64,000 bases of DNA from Halobacillus sp. A5 (GCF_024189315.1 NZ_JAIZEO010000005.1:1-64000), one strand, 5' to 3'; numbered from the stretch's first letter, positions 8,315 through 17,073 are shown. Notes: generated by a model from the sequence alone, not told the origin. A program made the numbers and translations.

Positions 8315-10087
8315 TTACGTTCCCATATATTCCGTTTGATGATCATCAAGCTGTTGAACTTGATAAAGGTCATAATAATGCCCTTTTCGTTTAATCAGTT
8401 CATCATGTGTCCCGGCTTCCACAATTTCTCCATTTTCAATATGAACAATACGGCTGGCATGTGTGATTGTAGCTAAGCGGTGCGCAACGATAAACGTTGT
8501 ACGGTCAGATGCTAAACGCTCAAGTGCATTTTGGATTAGACTTTCACTCTCTAAATCAAGCGCGGATGTAGCTTCATCAAGAATTAATAACGGAGGATTC
8601 TTTAAGAACACCCTCGCTATAGCTACCCGCTGCTTTTGACCACCCGAAAGCTTAACGCCTCTCTCACCTACAAGCGTGTCATAACCATGAGGGAGGTCCA
8701 TAATAAAGTCATGAGCATTTGCAGCTTTAGCAGCTTCAATGACTTCCTCGTCTGACGCTTCTGGATTCCCCATTTGAATATTCATCTTAATCGAATCACT
8801 AAACAGGATATTATCCTGCAGCACCATTCCAATTTTATCCCGGAGCGTACGAGCCTGCACATCACGAATATCTTTACCATCAATTAAGATTTGCCCGCTT
8901 GTCACGTCATAAAAACGGGGAATTAAACTAATTAAAGTTGACTTTCCGCCCCCGCTCATTCCTACGAAAGCAATGGTTTCACCTTTTTCAACCTTTAAGT
9001 TTACGCTTTTAAGCACCATCGGATCCTCTTCACCATAGCTGAAGGAAACGTTTCGGAATGTAACTTCTCCGTTCACATGCTCCAGTGGCTTTGCACCTTT
9101 TCGATCCGTGATGTCATACCGCTCATCCATGAATTCAAATACCCTGTCCATCGACGCAATGGACTGTGTAAGGACGGTGGATGAATTGACCAGCCGGCGC
9201 AGTGGATTATACACACGATCCATGTATCCTGTAAAAGCTACCATTGTTCCTACTGTCATCGAACCCGTAATAACCTGATAACCTGCAAAAGCAATGACGA
9301 GAAGCGGTGCCAGGTCAGTAATAGTATTTGTAATCGAATACGTATACGCATTCCAATTCGTATGCTTAAGTGCTTTATCTAGAAAGTTCGAATTCCTCGT
9401 ATCAAACTGTCCCTGTTCATATTCCTCTAAAGCGAAGCTTCGAGTGACAGGAACCCCCTGTACTCGCTCATGTAAATGACCCTGCACCTCTGCGAGCGCC
9501 TGCGAACGATCCCTTGTCAGCTTCCTAAGCCTGGCATAAAAGTATTTCACCGCAAAGCCATAAAACGGGAACAACGCAACAGCTACAAGGGTCAACCACG
9601 GATCCATAGTCAACATAATAATAATTGCAATAACGATCGTAAACATATCAAGCCAAATGTTCATCAAACCTGTAATAACAAAAGTTTTGGTCTGTTCGAC
9701 ATCATGAATAACTCTTGAAATGATTTCCCCGGTTTTTGTACGGGAATAAAAACCTAGACTCAGCCGCTGAATATGATCAAATAATTTATCTCGAATATCG
9801 TACAGAACTTTACTTCCAATCCATTGCGCCAAGTATTGGCGTACATATTCCACGGGAGGACGCATGATCATAAAAACAAAAAAGGCGCCTCCCATTAAGA
9901 GAAGCAGCTGATCTACCTTTTCCCCCTGTGGCATTGCATCTTCGTTAATAATATCGTCAATCACATACTTAATAATTAATGGCATTAACAATGGAATTGA
10001 AAATTTCAAAACACCTATTAACACAGTTAAAATAATTTTCCCTTTATAAGGTTTAACAAATGATAAATAACGCTTAATGCTTTCCAA
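8315..10087 (-). CDS. ABC exporter (fused TMD-NBD), YgaD-like
   Basis: This 590-residue half-transporter has six predicted membrane helices (about residues 15-300) and a C-terminal ATPase. Walker A is GMSGGGKST, the signature is LSGGQKQR, Walker B is [12 protein letters not shown], and the H-loop is VAHRL. Homodimers of such proteins export lipids, peptides or drugs; the substrate is not predictable. The order hemL - ygaE - ygaD - ygaC - sspE matches B. subtilis, supporting the YgaD assignment. The ATG start at 10087 has the typical [18 protein letters not shown] entry. Confidence 0.9.
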   Translation of the reverse strand: MESIKRYLSFVKPYKGKIILTVLIGVLKFSIPLLMPLIIKYVIDDIINEDAMPQGEKVDQLLLLMGGAFFVFMIMRPPVEYVRQYLAQWIGSKVLYDIRDKLFDHIQRLSLGFYSRTKTGEIISRVIHDVEQTKTFVITGLMNIWLDMFTIVIAIIIMLTMDPWLTLVAVALFPFYGFAVKYFYARLRKLTRDRSQALAEVQGHLHERVQGVPVTRSFALEEYEQGQFDTRNSNFLDKALKHTNWNAYTYSITNTITDLAPLLVIAFAGYQVITGSMTVGTMVAFTGYMDRVYNPLRRLVNSSTVLTQSIASMDRVFEFMDERYDITDRKGAKPLEHVNGEVTFRNVSFSYGEEDPMVLKSVNLKVEKGETIAFVGMSGGGKSTLISLIPRFYDVTSGQILIDGKDIRDVQARTLRDKIGMVLQDNILFSDSIKMNIQMGNPEASDEEVIEAAKAANAHDFIMDLPHGYDTLVGERGVKLSGGQKQRVAIARVFLKNPPLLILDEATSALDLESESLIQNALERLASDRTTFIVAHRLATITHASRIVHIENGEIVEAGTHDELIKRKGHYYDLYQVQQLDDHQTEYMGT

Positions 10088-10155
10088 TGTGCACCACCCA
10101 GCTCCCCATATAAAACATCAGCAGCGCACCTCTTAACAGTACGCATGCTTCTCCC

Positions 10156-10683
10156 TCAGCGATACGTTAAGTATCGTTCATACCATTGATCAATAAATTC
10201 TGGTGAAAAAGGACCCTTTCGCTGACGTATCCAGCGGATGAGAACCTCCACATTGTTATAAAGAATTCGATCCAGTACATGCGGGTAATTCATCTGCCGT
10301 TTATGGACCTCATATTCATCCTCATCCAACAGCTTAAATGTCATATCTGGAAACACTTTGATATCCAAATCATAATCAATGTATTTAATAATTCCATCTT
10401 CATATATAAAGGGAGAACTGATATTACAATAATAATACACACCATCTGTCCGAAGCATTCCAATTACATTAAACCAATGCTTGGAATGAAAATAACAAAT
10501 AGCAGGTTCCCGCGTAATCCAGGTTCGTCCATCACTTTCTTGAACTCTTGTACGGTCATTAGCCCCTATAATTACATTTTTAGTACCTTTTAACACCATC
10601 GTGCTCTCCCACACACGGTGCAGCTGGCCATTGTGTTTATAACTTTGTATTTCTGTGTGCAGACCAGAATCCGGGCCGGGCAT
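10156..10683 (-). CDS. ygaC: DUF402 nucleoside tri-/diphosphatase-like protein (YgaC)
   Basis: The 175-residue protein belongs to the DUF402 family; a staphylococcal homologue is described as a nucleoside tri-/diphosphate phosphatase. The conserved core includes [29 protein letters not shown] and the acidic [14 protein letters not shown] and LLDEDEYE segments that would bind metal. I chose ATG 10683 rather than 10689 because GGGGAG then stands 6 bases upstream. It lies in the ygaD-ygaC-sspE order of B. subtilis, 66 bases upstream of the ABC exporter start, and may be co-transcribed with it. Confidence 0.85.
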   Translation of the reverse strand: MPGPDSGLHTEIQSYKHNGQLHRVWESTMVLKGTKNVIIGANDRTRVQESDGRTWITREPAICYFHSKHWFNVIGMLRTDGVYYYCNISSPFIYEDGIIKYIDYDLDIKVFPDMTFKLLDEDEYEVHKRQMNYPHVLDRILYNNVEVLIRWIRQRKGPFSPEFIDQWYERYLTYR

Positions 10684-10775
10684 ATTCATCTCCCCTTCCC
10701 TGTAGTATCCCGTTAATAACCTTTATTCATTATAACGACTTCTGGATAGGAATGAAAATAATAGAATTTATGTAC

Positions 10776-10806
10776 ATATAAGAAGCCGCCCAAATCTGGG
10801 CGGCTC
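10776..10806 (-). terminator. Terminator of sspE
   Basis: AGCCGCCCA and TGGGCGGCT flank a short loop and are followed on the minus strand by TCTTATAT. The tail is weak, the stem strong. Confidence 0.7.
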
Positions 10807-10861
10807 CTGGGAGTTTGATGCAGGCTAAATTGCAAGCCTGTACAGATTAAAATATCAAGCG

Positions 10862-11101
10862 TTACTTTTTCTTAGCTTGAGATTTTTGGTTTTGTTGACG
10901 TACTTGTTGTGCGTCAGTCTGCGAGCCAAATTCAGTACCAAATTGGTTCTGACCTTTAGCAGCTTGTTGAGCATTTTGCTGAGCGTTTTGCTGAGCGTTT
11001 TGTTGAGCGTTCTGTTGCTGAGCAGCTTGTTGGTTTTGTTGTTTTACATGGTTCATATCTGTACCAGCTGCAGTTTTACCTTGTTTCGGTTGCTTAGCCA
11101 T
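10862..11101 (-). CDS. sspE: Gamma-type small acid-soluble spore protein SspE
   Basis: Gamma-type SASP is an amino-acid reserve degraded by the GPR protease at germination and does not bind DNA. The 79-residue product is rich in Gln, Asn and Ala, begins MAKQPKQGKTAAGTDMNHVK and contains the GPR-like site FGTEFGSQTDAQQVRQQNQ. Four QQNA tetrapeptides arise from a 12-bp tandem repeat. ATG 11101 follows GGAGGTGA; the apparent extension MIL has no ribosome site. A sigma-G-like promoter lies upstream. The position beside ygaC matches B. subtilis. Confidence 0.92.
   Translation of the reverse strand: MAKQPKQGKTAAGTDMNHVKQQNQQAAQQQNAQQNAQQNAQQNAQQAAKGQNQFGTEFGSQTDAQQVRQQNQKSQAKKK
10967..11014. repeat. 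12-bp tandem repeat inside sspE
   Basis: Four consecutive 12-base units (plus strand ctgagcgttttg with 1-2 base variants) encode four AQQN/QQNA tetrapeptides. Copy-number change would alter length in frame. Confidence 0.85.
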
Positions 11102-11122
11102 CAGTATCACCTCCGCAAAAAT

Positions 11123-11152
11123 TATTGTGCGCAGGTTTCACAAAAACATTCA
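11123..11152 (-). promoter_or_regulatory. Sigma-G-like promoter of sspE
   Basis: On the minus strand TGAATG (11152-11147) and CACAATA (11129-11123) are 17 bases apart. They resemble the forespore sigma-G consensus (TGAATA / CATACTA), as expected for an ssp gene. Confidence 0.55.
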
Positions 11153-11249
11153 TACAAAATAGTTATTTTTTTTTGCAACCGGGGTCTACTGCCCTTTTTT
11201 AAAAATTTGATGTTTAGAATAAGGAGCTCTCGTGGAATGTAGTTAATAT

Positions 11250-11277
11250 AAGAAAAGCGCCCTTAAAAAGGACGCTT
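11250..11277 (-). terminator. Terminator of the LysM-NlpC/P60 gene
   Basis: AAGCGTCCTT and AAGGGCGCTT form a hairpin followed by TTCTT on the minus strand. Confidence 0.7.
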
Positions 11278-11292
11278 GGTCAATTTCAATTA

Positions 11293-12354
11293 TTAAAGAC
11301 GTTTCGCTCCGATATAGCGTGGGTTCCAATAAGTGTTAGAAAGTGAACTGATTTCTACACCACGGGAAGATCCAGCGTGGATAAATTGGTTATCCCCTAC
11401 ATAAATACCTGCATGGGAAGCGCCAGGCTTGTATGTTTCGAAAAAGACCATGTCTCCAACTTGTAAGTTCGATTTACTCACTGAAGTCAAGCGGCTGTCG
11501 GCATACATAGAAGCCACAGTACGAGGAAGATCTTTTCCTGCTTTATTAAATACATATTGTAAGAAACCACTGCAGTCAAACCCTGAAGGAGAAGTTCCAC
11601 CCCAAGAGTAAGGTGTGCCGATGTGTTTCTTCGCTTCACTCACTACGCCAGTATTTGAAGTAGTAGATGTTCCTTTAACCTGTTCCTTCTCTGAGCTGCT
11701 TGAGTTGGAAGAACTGGAAGACTGAGAAGAACTTGAACTATTTGAAGTTTTCTTAAGATCAAGTTTCTGTCCAACATAGATAAGGTGTGCTGAAATTCCA
11801 TTCCAACTTTGCAGGTTAGAAACACTTACTCCATACTTACTGCCAATTTTAGATAATGTATCTCCAGACTTAACTGTGTAAGTTGAAGCACTTGAGCTGG
11901 AGCTGCTTGAAGAGCTTGCACTACTTGACGAAGAACTTGAGCTTGAAGAACTGCTTCCTTTAATCTTCAACTCTTTGCCGGCATAAATTAAAGAAGAACT
12001 TAAGTTATTCCAATCCATTAAGCTGCTTACAGAAACACTATGTTTTGAAGCGATTTTGGAAAGAGAATCTCCGCTTTTAATTGTGTATGTACTGCTTGAG
12101 CTTGAACTGCTGTTAGAAGAACCGCTTGAAGAATCCTTGTCCACCACTAAGTTCTGCCCTACACGGATAAGATCACTATTTAAATTATTCCATGATTTCA
12201 GGTCTGAAACACTCGTGTTATATTTGTTACTTAATTTCCATAGAGAATCTCCAGATTTTACCTCGTGTGATTCATCAGCCATAACTGTACCGCCAAAAAG
12301 TGAAGCACCTACAATTGTTCCGAAAACAGTTGTTGCAAGACGTTTTTTATTCAT
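11293..12354 (-). CDS. Secreted LysM - NlpC/P60 peptidoglycan D,L-endopeptidase (LytE/CwlS-like)
   Basis: The 353-residue protein has a signal peptide ending near TVMADESHE, three LysM domains (about residues 29-72, 90-133 and 158-200) separated by serine-only linkers, and a C-terminal NlpC/P60 domain (about 238-353). The catalytic Cys is in SGFDCSGFLQYV and the His in SHAGIYVG, with a second IHAG. Such enzymes cut the D-Glu-mDAP bond in stem peptides and drive wall expansion or separation. B. subtilis LytE, CwlS and LytF share this design. A triple WalR box upstream suggests control by the essential WalRK system. It is not part of the recalled B. subtilis order here. Confidence 0.93.
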   Translation of the reverse strand: MNKKRLATTVFGTIVGASLFGGTVMADESHEVKSGDSLWKLSNKYNTSVSDLKSWNNLNSDLIRVGQNLVVDKDSSSGSSNSSSSSSSTYTIKSGDSLSKIASKHSVSVSSLMDWNNLSSSLIYAGKELKIKGSSSSSSSSSSSSASSSSSSSSSASTYTVKSGDTLSKIGSKYGVSVSNLQSWNGISAHLIYVGQKLDLKKTSNSSSSSQSSSSSNSSSSEKEQVKGTSTTSNTGVVSEAKKHIGTPYSWGGTSPSGFDCSGFLQYVFNKAGKDLPRTVASMYADSRLTSVSKSNLQVGDMVFFETYKPGASHAGIYVGDNQFIHAGSSRGVEISSLSNTYWNPRYIGAKRL

Positions 12355-12562
12355 CGTATTTCCCTCTCTTTTATATGATAAATTTTAATTAAATTTAGAG
12401 TTTATTAGATTAGTCTAGTTCGAATAGGCTACTTTTTTTGCTGTGTTTTTTGCTCTGTTACCTATTATTCATATTTTTCTATGACTTGTCTATATAGCTA
12501 AACATTGGAAATTCACTATTAATCTATGAAAACGGTTGATACGACAAGCTTCAACACATTTC

Positions 12563-12590
12563 GTTACAGTTACGTTACAGTTCCGTTACA
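12563..12590 (-). promoter_or_regulatory. Triple WalR (YycF) binding site
   Basis: On the minus strand TGTAAC occurs three times at an 11-base period (12590-12585, 12579-12574, 12568-12563), i.e. TGTAAC-N5-TGTAAC-N5-TGTAAC. The WalR consensus is TGTWAH-N5-TGTWAH. It lies about 210 bases upstream of the wall hydrolase start and is oriented with it. The remaining gap (12355-12562 and 12591-12679) holds AT-rich leader sequence in which I see no gene. Confidence 0.8.
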
Positions 12591-12679
12591 ACTTGTTTAT
12601 TCGTTAAAATTCGGGGACTTTTTTCACGCATAAAATTTGTCGAAAATCTAATAATAACAAGGAAAAGGAGGGCTTTTTT

Positions 12680-12901
12680 ATGTATGCAGGCCGGGATATG
12701 ACAGCGCTGAGTATGGAACCTAAAGATAATTGGCAGGACCTTGAACTAGGATATTTTCATCACGCATTATCACAAGCAGCCCCTTATTTGAATCAAGAAG
12801 GTGTAACATTATTACGGGAAATTAACAATGAAATAAAGCTCCGCGGAGGTTTAACTCAACGCGAAGCTTCATGGGAAAGCAGTTCTGAAAGCCGCTTTTG
12901 A
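12680..12901 (+). CDS. Small conserved protein, YfhS-like by position
   Basis: A 73-residue hydrophilic protein follows AAAAGGAGGG and a T-stretch before ATG 12680. The middle, DLELGYFHHALSQAAPYLN, looks like a helical pair. It converges with mutY with no gap (stop at 12901, mutY stop at 12902). In B. subtilis the small gene yfhS lies next to mutY (yfhQ), so this is probably its equivalent; I assign that from position and size rather than from a recognised motif. No membrane segment, signal or Cys is present. Function unknown. Confidence 0.6.
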   Translation: MYAGRDMTALSMEPKDNWQDLELGYFHHALSQAAPYLNQEGVTLLREINNEIKLRGGLTQREASWESSSESRF

Positions 12902-13987
12902 CTAATTAAGATGCTTGTGGATTTTTTGATGTGATACAGGAAAGGGATAATCTTTAACTTGTTCTTTATTGACAAAAATGGCATTTGCTCTATCCATTTT
13001 CCCATCGAAGGTATGGGCTTTTATCACCTTCATATCCCAAATCAAATGGGAAAAAACATGGTGGACGTGATCAATGGCTGCTTCTGGCTGAATTGTTATT
13101 CCAAACTCCAGCTGAAACCATGAAGGAATATCACTTTCAGCGATTTCTGCCAGCGGGACCATTGGGTATTGCCATAAGGAAGCCAGCAGGCCTTTTGAAG
13201 GACGCTGTTCAATAAGAACTTCGCCCTGATCGTTTTCGATAAACAGAGCAGCAAAAGGCTGCTTCTTTTGTTTTTTCTTCTTAGTTTTCACTGGAAGGTC
13301 TAACTCTCTGCCTTCGTGAAACGCCCGGCATTCACTGCGCACAGGACAAAGCAGACATGATGGTGATTTAGGCGTGCAGATGATGGCTCCTAACTCCATT
13401 AATCCTTGATTGAAAGCAGAAGGATATTCTTTAGATATTAACTCATGAACCAACGCTTCAAATAAGCTTTTCGTACTTGCTTTAGCAATGTCTTCCTCAA
13501 CGAGCAATATCCGGGATAAGACGCGCATTACATTTCCGTCAACAGCAGGCTCAGGCTGATCGTAGGCAATACTTAGTATGGCACCTTTTGTATAAGGTCC
13601 CACCCCTTTTAATTCTCCAAGCTGTTCTTTATTATCTGGAACTTTCCCCTCATAATACTCGACAACCTCCCGAACCGCGTTTTGCAAATTACGTGCACGG
13701 GAATAGTAACCTAGACCTTCCCACGCTTTAAGTATGTCTTGCTCATCTGCACTCGCTAAAGCCTCAGGAGTTGGGAATTGCTCCATAAAATGATTAAAAT
13801 AAGGTATAACCGTATCAACTCGAGTTTGTTGGAGCATAATTTCTGATACCCACACTCGATAGGGGTCCTGATTTTCTCTCCAGGGCAGGCTTCGCTGCTC
13901 TTTATTAAACCAATCGATTAATTGGCTGCGAAAGTTGTCTATACTGAACTCATTTAAGATTATTTGAGCTTTTTCATAATGCTTCAC
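12902..13987 (-). CDS. mutY: A/G-specific adenine glycosylase MutY
   Basis: MutY removes adenine mispaired with 8-oxoguanine. The 361-residue protein has the catalytic Glu in VSEIMLQQTRV, the helix-hairpin-helix LKGVGPYTKGAI, the catalytic Asp in AVDGNVMRVLSR and the [4Fe-4S] cluster Cys-x6-Cys-x2-Cys-x5-Cys (CTPKSPSCLLCPVRSEC). The C-terminal NUDIX-like domain (about residues 240-361) recognises the oxidised guanine. It is B. subtilis yfhQ, and neighbours yfhP as there. Start ATG 13987; the first 15 or so residues are variable. Confidence 0.95.
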   Translation of the reverse strand: MKHYEKAQIILNEFSIDNFRSQLIDWFNKEQRSLPWRENQDPYRVWVSEIMLQQTRVDTVIPYFNHFMEQFPTPEALASADEQDILKAWEGLGYYSRARNLQNAVREVVEYYEGKVPDNKEQLGELKGVGPYTKGAILSIAYDQPEPAVDGNVMRVLSRILLVEEDIAKASTKSLFEALVHELISKEYPSAFNQGLMELGAIICTPKSPSCLLCPVRSECRAFHEGRELDLPVKTKKKKQKKQPFAALFIENDQGEVLIEQRPSKGLLASLWQYPMVPLAEIAESDIPSWFQLEFGITIQPEAAIDHVHHVFSHLIWDMKVIKAHTFDGKMDRANAIFVNKEQVKDYPFPVSHQKIHKHLN

Positions 13988-14046
13988 TATTATTCACCCT
14001 TACTAATAAGCAATGTATATGTTGTCGGCCAAAGGAGGAACTATTC

Positions 14047-15048
14047 ATGGATACTGGCACTCACGTGGTTATGGGTGTAGCTCTTGGCGGTTTGGCTACG
14101 CTCGATCCCGTGGTTCATTCAGATCCAACGCTTGCAAATGCGGTAATCGTTGGAACATTAATCGGTTCTCAAGCACCAGATTCTGATACCATCTTAAAAC
14201 TTAAAAACAACGCCGTTTACATCCGCCACCACCGAGGGATTACGCATTCGATTCCCGCTGTTCTCTTATGGGGAATCGGCCTTGCCTCTCTCATTTATTT
14301 ATTCGTTCCTGAAGTCAATTTCCTACACCTTTGGCTGTGGACGTTTCTTGCAGTTATTCTGCATGTTTTTGTAGATGTATTTAATGCGTACGGCACACAA
14401 GCTTACCGCCCCATCACTAAAAGGTGGGTCGCATACGGTTTCATTAATACCTTTGACCCTTACATTTTTGTGATGCATCTGGCAGGAATTGTCGCGTGGA
14501 ACCTTGGAGCGGATCCTGCTTATATGTGGCTCGTTATTTATTTTGTTATTGCCCTATATTATGTTAAACGATATTTCGACAAACGTGAACTCGTTAAACT
14601 TGTATATGAACATTTCGACGATATTGTTCAAATTGCTACTTCCCCTACTATCCGGCAGAGTGTATGGAGAATTGCCATCGAAACAAAGAATAACTATTAC
14701 GTAGGCCGTGCGGAAAATGGTCACATTACCATTTACGATGAATTTGTGTATAAGGAGATTGATTACGATGATCCCATTGTAAAGACCGCGTTAACCGATC
14801 CTAATATCAAAGCGTTTCTGTCATTCTCCCCTGTCTACCGGTATGATATTGAATATTTTGACGAGTATACAGAGGTCCGTTTCATTGATTTGCGCTATCG
14901 CTCTAAGGGCAGATACCCTTTTGTTGCTTTAGTCCAGATTGATGATGAGCATGGGGACAAATTAAAGATCATCAATTCATATACCGGCTGGGTTTTCACA
15001 GAAGAAAAGCTGCAGGATAAGCTGATGATTGCTGCTGAAACAAAATAA
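14047..15048 (+). CDS. yfhP: YfhP-like membrane-bound metal-dependent hydrolase
   Basis: The 333-residue protein belongs to the LexA-binding inner-membrane hydrolase family (YdjM/DUF457). It begins MDTGTHVVMGVALGG, has the QAPDSDTILK and YIRHHRGITHS motifs (His/Asp metal ligands, residues 44-72) and then several membrane helices (about 75-185), with a soluble C-terminal half. In B. subtilis yfhP is divergent from or adjacent to mutY and has been described as a repressor of the yfhQP unit; I cannot judge that here. AAAGGAGG precedes ATG by 9 bases. It ends at a strong terminator. Confidence 0.85.
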   Translation: MDTGTHVVMGVALGGLATLDPVVHSDPTLANAVIVGTLIGSQAPDSDTILKLKNNAVYIRHHRGITHSIPAVLLWGIGLASLIYLFVPEVNFLHLWLWTFLAVILHVFVDVFNAYGTQAYRPITKRWVAYGFINTFDPYIFVMHLAGIVAWNLGADPAYMWLVIYFVIALYYVKRYFDKRELVKLVYEHFDDIVQIATSPTIRQSVWRIAIETKNNYYVGRAENGHITIYDEFVYKEIDYDDPIVKTALTDPNIKAFLSFSPVYRYDIEYFDEYTEVRFIDLRYRSKGRYPFVALVQIDDEHGDKLKIINSYTGWVFTEEKLQDKLMIAAETK

Positions 15049-15049
15049 A

Positions 15050-15080
15050 GAATCCGGACTTAATGCTGTCCGGATTTTTT
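15050..15080. terminator. Bidirectional terminator yfhP / yfhJ
   Basis: AATCCGGAC and GTCCGGATT form a perfect stem followed by TTTTTT on the plus strand; the minus strand ends in TTCTTT. Confidence 0.88.
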
Positions 15081-15345
15081 AATGCTCATACCCTTTTTTC
15101 TTCAGCCAATCTTTATATTTTGGATTTGATGCCTTAAATTCGTGAAGATTCGGTCCGTAATAATTAATCCATTGAGTAACAATCTGTTCGGTAACCTGCT
15201 TCCCCTTGTAATCATAACCAGCTTTAGCCCTGGTCGATTCAAAGTCTTCCCATAAAAGTTCAATCCACGTCCGAGCTTCATCTATTGTTAAATAATTATT
15301 CTTTTCATATAGTTTTTCTGCTAAGCGCTGATGAATATCCTGCAT
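15079..15345 (-). CDS. yfhJ: YfhJ (WVELL) family protein
   Basis: The 88-residue protein contains RTWIELLWEDFESTRAKAG, which matches the WVELL motif that defines the YfhJ family, and the C-terminal WINYYGPNLHEF. It starts at ATG 15345 with AAAGGGGA 7 bases upstream; the ORF can be extended upstream, but that part is hydrophobic noise without a ribosome site. In B. subtilis yfhJ lies in the same yfh cluster. It has no membrane segment and no known function. Confidence 0.78.
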   Translation of the reverse strand: MQDIHQRLAEKLYEKNNYLTIDEARTWIELLWEDFESTRAKAGYDYKGKQVTEQIVTQWINYYGPNLHEFKASNPKYKDWLKKKGYEH

Positions 15346-15455
15346 TATATCGTCCCCTTTCATGGAAATGTTTACCCACCATATTATCACATAACACGCC
15401 TTCATCTACACACACTATAAAAGTCACCATTCAGTGGCACTTAGGAGGATGAGCG

Positions 15456-15620
15456 ATGCGAAACAAAGCAAAAGGCTTTCCTAACAGAAAAATGACCCAT
15501 TCACCGGATGATCAAAGCGAGTATTTAGCATTACGTCCCAATGGTACAATTAATTCTAAACCACAGGAACGTGCACTTCACTCAAGAGAGCGCGACGTGA
15601 ATCAAGGAGGCAAATATTAA
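15456..15620 (+). CDS. sspK: Small acid-soluble spore protein K (SspK)
   Basis: The 54-residue product MRNKAKGFPNRKMTHSPDDQ... with LRPNGTINSKPQERAL closely follows the recalled B. subtilis SspK pattern (RNKEKGFP at the N-terminus, DGSINQHPQER near the C-terminus). SspK is a minor forespore SASP. TTAGGAGGATG precedes ATG by 5 bases. It is followed one base later by another tiny gene, so the two probably form one sporulation transcript. The neighbouring yfhJ and yfhH agree with the B. subtilis order. Confidence 0.82.
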   Translation: MRNKAKGFPNRKMTHSPDDQSEYLALRPNGTINSKPQERALHSRERDVNQGGKY

Positions 15621-15621
15621 A

Positions 15622-15753
15622 ATGGGAAAAAGAAATAATACCCAGAAATCCCTCCATCGAGGAGCAAAGCACTTAAATCACCGGGTTAATGGCGAAACCG
15701 AACAGACTCAATCTGAGCAGATTATAGAAACTCAGATGAGAAAAAAACGATAA
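15622..15753 (+). CDS. Small basic hypothetical protein (43 aa)
   Basis: An ORF of 43 codons (MGKRNNTQKSLHRGAKHLNH..., ending MRKKR) begins one base after the sspK stop; the sequence AAGGAGG inside the end of sspK stands 10 bases before its ATG. It is strongly hydrophilic and basic. The linkage and ribosome site support translation, and the setting suggests a minor spore protein, but I do not recognise the family. A terminator follows directly. Confidence 0.55.
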   Translation: MGKRNNTQKSLHRGAKHLNHRVNGETEQTQSEQIIETQMRKKR

Positions 15754-15756
15754 ACC

Positions 15757-15786
15757 AAAAAGCGCAGCCAATTGCTGCGCTTTTTT
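15757..15786. terminator. Bidirectional terminator
   Basis: AAAAGCGCAGC and GCTGCGCTTTTTT form a perfect stem with T-tracts on both strands between the sspK transcript and yfhH. Confidence 0.9.
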
Positions 15787-16123
15787 ACTGATTTACTTTT
15801 TCACCAAGCATGGATATCGGCAGAGCCTCTTCCCTCTCACCCACTGCGGCTCCTGTTAAATTAATCCGGTATCCCCAGGCAAATACTCCATTCATGTAGT
15901 CAATATGAAACGTGTGACCGGGGTCACCTTTAATTTGATAAACTCTGTTCGATTCGAAATCTTCAGGATTCATCATATAAGCTTTAGCCATTACGATTTT
16001 ACGTTCATAAACCGCATACTCATTTACCATTCCCATTTGTTCAGCTTTCCGGGTCTTCTCTGTCAATTGAGCAACTTCACTCCTCAATTCACCATAGCTG
16101 TATTCACTGTATCGTCGTTCCAT
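15785..16123 (-). CDS. yfhH: YfhH family protein (DUF1811)
   Basis: The 112-residue protein starts MERRYSEYSYGELRSEVAQL, with a helical first half and a small SH3-like beta C-terminal half (YQIKGDPGHTFHIDYMNGVFAWGYR). These are the hallmarks of the YfhH/DUF1811 family, found in Bacillaceae beside recX. Here yfhH is separated from recX by the SDR and PTS genes, whereas in B. subtilis they are adjacent. AAAGGGGATG precedes the start. Function unknown. Confidence 0.85.
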   Translation of the reverse strand: MERRYSEYSYGELRSEVAQLTEKTRKAEQMGMVNEYAVYERKIVMAKAYMMNPEDFESNRVYQIKGDPGHTFHIDYMNGVFAWGYRINLTGAAVGEREEALPISMLGEKVNQ

Positions 16124-16222
16124 GGTTTCATCCCCTTTATGTTAACGTCTCACGATGTTACTGTTTTCATTTTATCAGTCTTTTGTCACAATATAAATAC
16201 TACCGTTTAAGGAGGTTATTAT

Positions 16223-16882
16223 ATGAGAAAAGCATTAATCAGCGGGGCTGGGACAGGTTTAGGCAGGGCGCTTGCCCTTCAATACGCTCAAAATGATTAC
16301 AACGTCATTCTGACTGGAAGAACAGAGAAGAAGCTCTTGCTCGTTCAAAAAGAAATTAAAGAAAAAGGAGGAGAAGCCGAGGTTATTATTTGTGACGTTA
16401 CAGAGCCGTCATCCGTTCAAGAGGCATTTAAACAGCTTGATCATTTAGATGTACTGCTGAACAACGCCGGTATCGGCATCTTCGGAGACTTGTCCTCCTA
16501 CACCTCTGACGACATTGATGTCATGATGAACACAAATGTTAAAGGAACAATATTAATGACCCAGAGTGCGGCTCCATTGCTTAAACGCTCTAATGGCAGA
16601 GTACTTAATATTATTTCGACGGCAGGACTACGCGGGAAAAGGAATGAAACTGTGTATTGTGCTTCAAAGTTTGCCGTACGCGGGTTCACAGAAAGCCTCC
16701 AAAAGGAATGGGAAAAAGAGTCCCTTAAGGCTACCGCGGTTTATATGGGTGGAATGAATACCCCCTTCTGGGACGAGAGTGACCACGTAAGTAATCCGGT
16801 TTCCTTAAAGGGACCTGAAGGTGTGGCACAAAAGATTTTCAATGAAGACGATGGACGTTCCGAGATTTTTGTTGACCGGTAA
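16223..16882 (+). CDS. Short-chain dehydrogenase/reductase (classical SDR)
   Basis: The 219-residue protein has the NAD(P) motif GAGTGLG (residues 8-14), the NNAG motif (NNAGIGIFG, near 80-88), the catalytic Ser of IISTAG and YxxxK in YCASK (near 145-149). It is a classical SDR oxidoreductase of unknown substrate, short at the C-terminus where substrate loops usually sit. Strong AAGGAGG before ATG. It is not FabL (which is longer and of the enoyl-reductase class). The array of 20-bp repeats lies immediately downstream. Confidence 0.85.
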   Translation: MRKALISGAGTGLGRALALQYAQNDYNVILTGRTEKKLLLVQKEIKEKGGEAEVIICDVTEPSSVQEAFKQLDHLDVLLNNAGIGIFGDLSSYTSDDIDVMMNTNVKGTILMTQSAAPLLKRSNGRVLNIISTAGLRGKRNETVYCASKFAVRGFTESLQKEWEKESLKATAVYMGGMNTPFWDESDHVSNPVSLKGPEGVAQKIFNEDDGRSEIFVDR

Positions 16883-16900
16883 ACAGCTCCCACCATCTGG

Positions 16901-17020
16901 TTTATGGGCGAAAAATGAGACTTAAGGGTATTTATAAATTTTTATGGGTGAAAACGGCCGTTTATGGGCGATCTTTCGACTTTATGGGCTTTTCACATAA
17001 TTTATGGGCTTTTTCATTAA
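16901..17020 (+). repeat. Array of six TTTATGGGC motifs at exact 20-bp spacing (copy B)
   Basis: TTTATGGGC starts at 16901, 16961, 16981 and 17001, with variants TTTATGGGT at 16941 and CTTAAGGGT at 16921. All six starts are exactly 20 bases apart, with 11-base spacers that differ from one another and from those of copy A (6744-6863). The array begins 19 bases after the SDR stop and ends just before the terminator shared with ptsH. Confidence 0.9.
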
Positions 17021-17023
17021 ATC

Positions 17024-17068
17024 AAAAAGAGGAGCAGGACCGTCCAGCGGCCTGCTCCTCTTTTTTTA
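17024..17068. terminator. Bidirectional terminator downstream of ptsH
   Basis: AAAGAGGAGCAGG and CCTGCTCCTCTTT form a long stem with T-runs on both strands; it ends the ptsGH transcript. Confidence 0.92.
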
Positions 17069-17073
17069 AAAAA

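Noticed and set aside
10877-11242. 121-codon ORF antisense to sspE
   Set aside because: The low-complexity Leu/Ser/Val-rich sequence is the complement of the Gln/Asn/Ala codons of sspE and has no ribosome site.
16223-16882. FabL enoyl-ACP reductase (expected near sspE in B. subtilis)
   Set aside because: The protein is a short classical SDR with YxxxK and a canonical Ser, about 30 residues shorter than FabL, and lies at a different position in the cluster.
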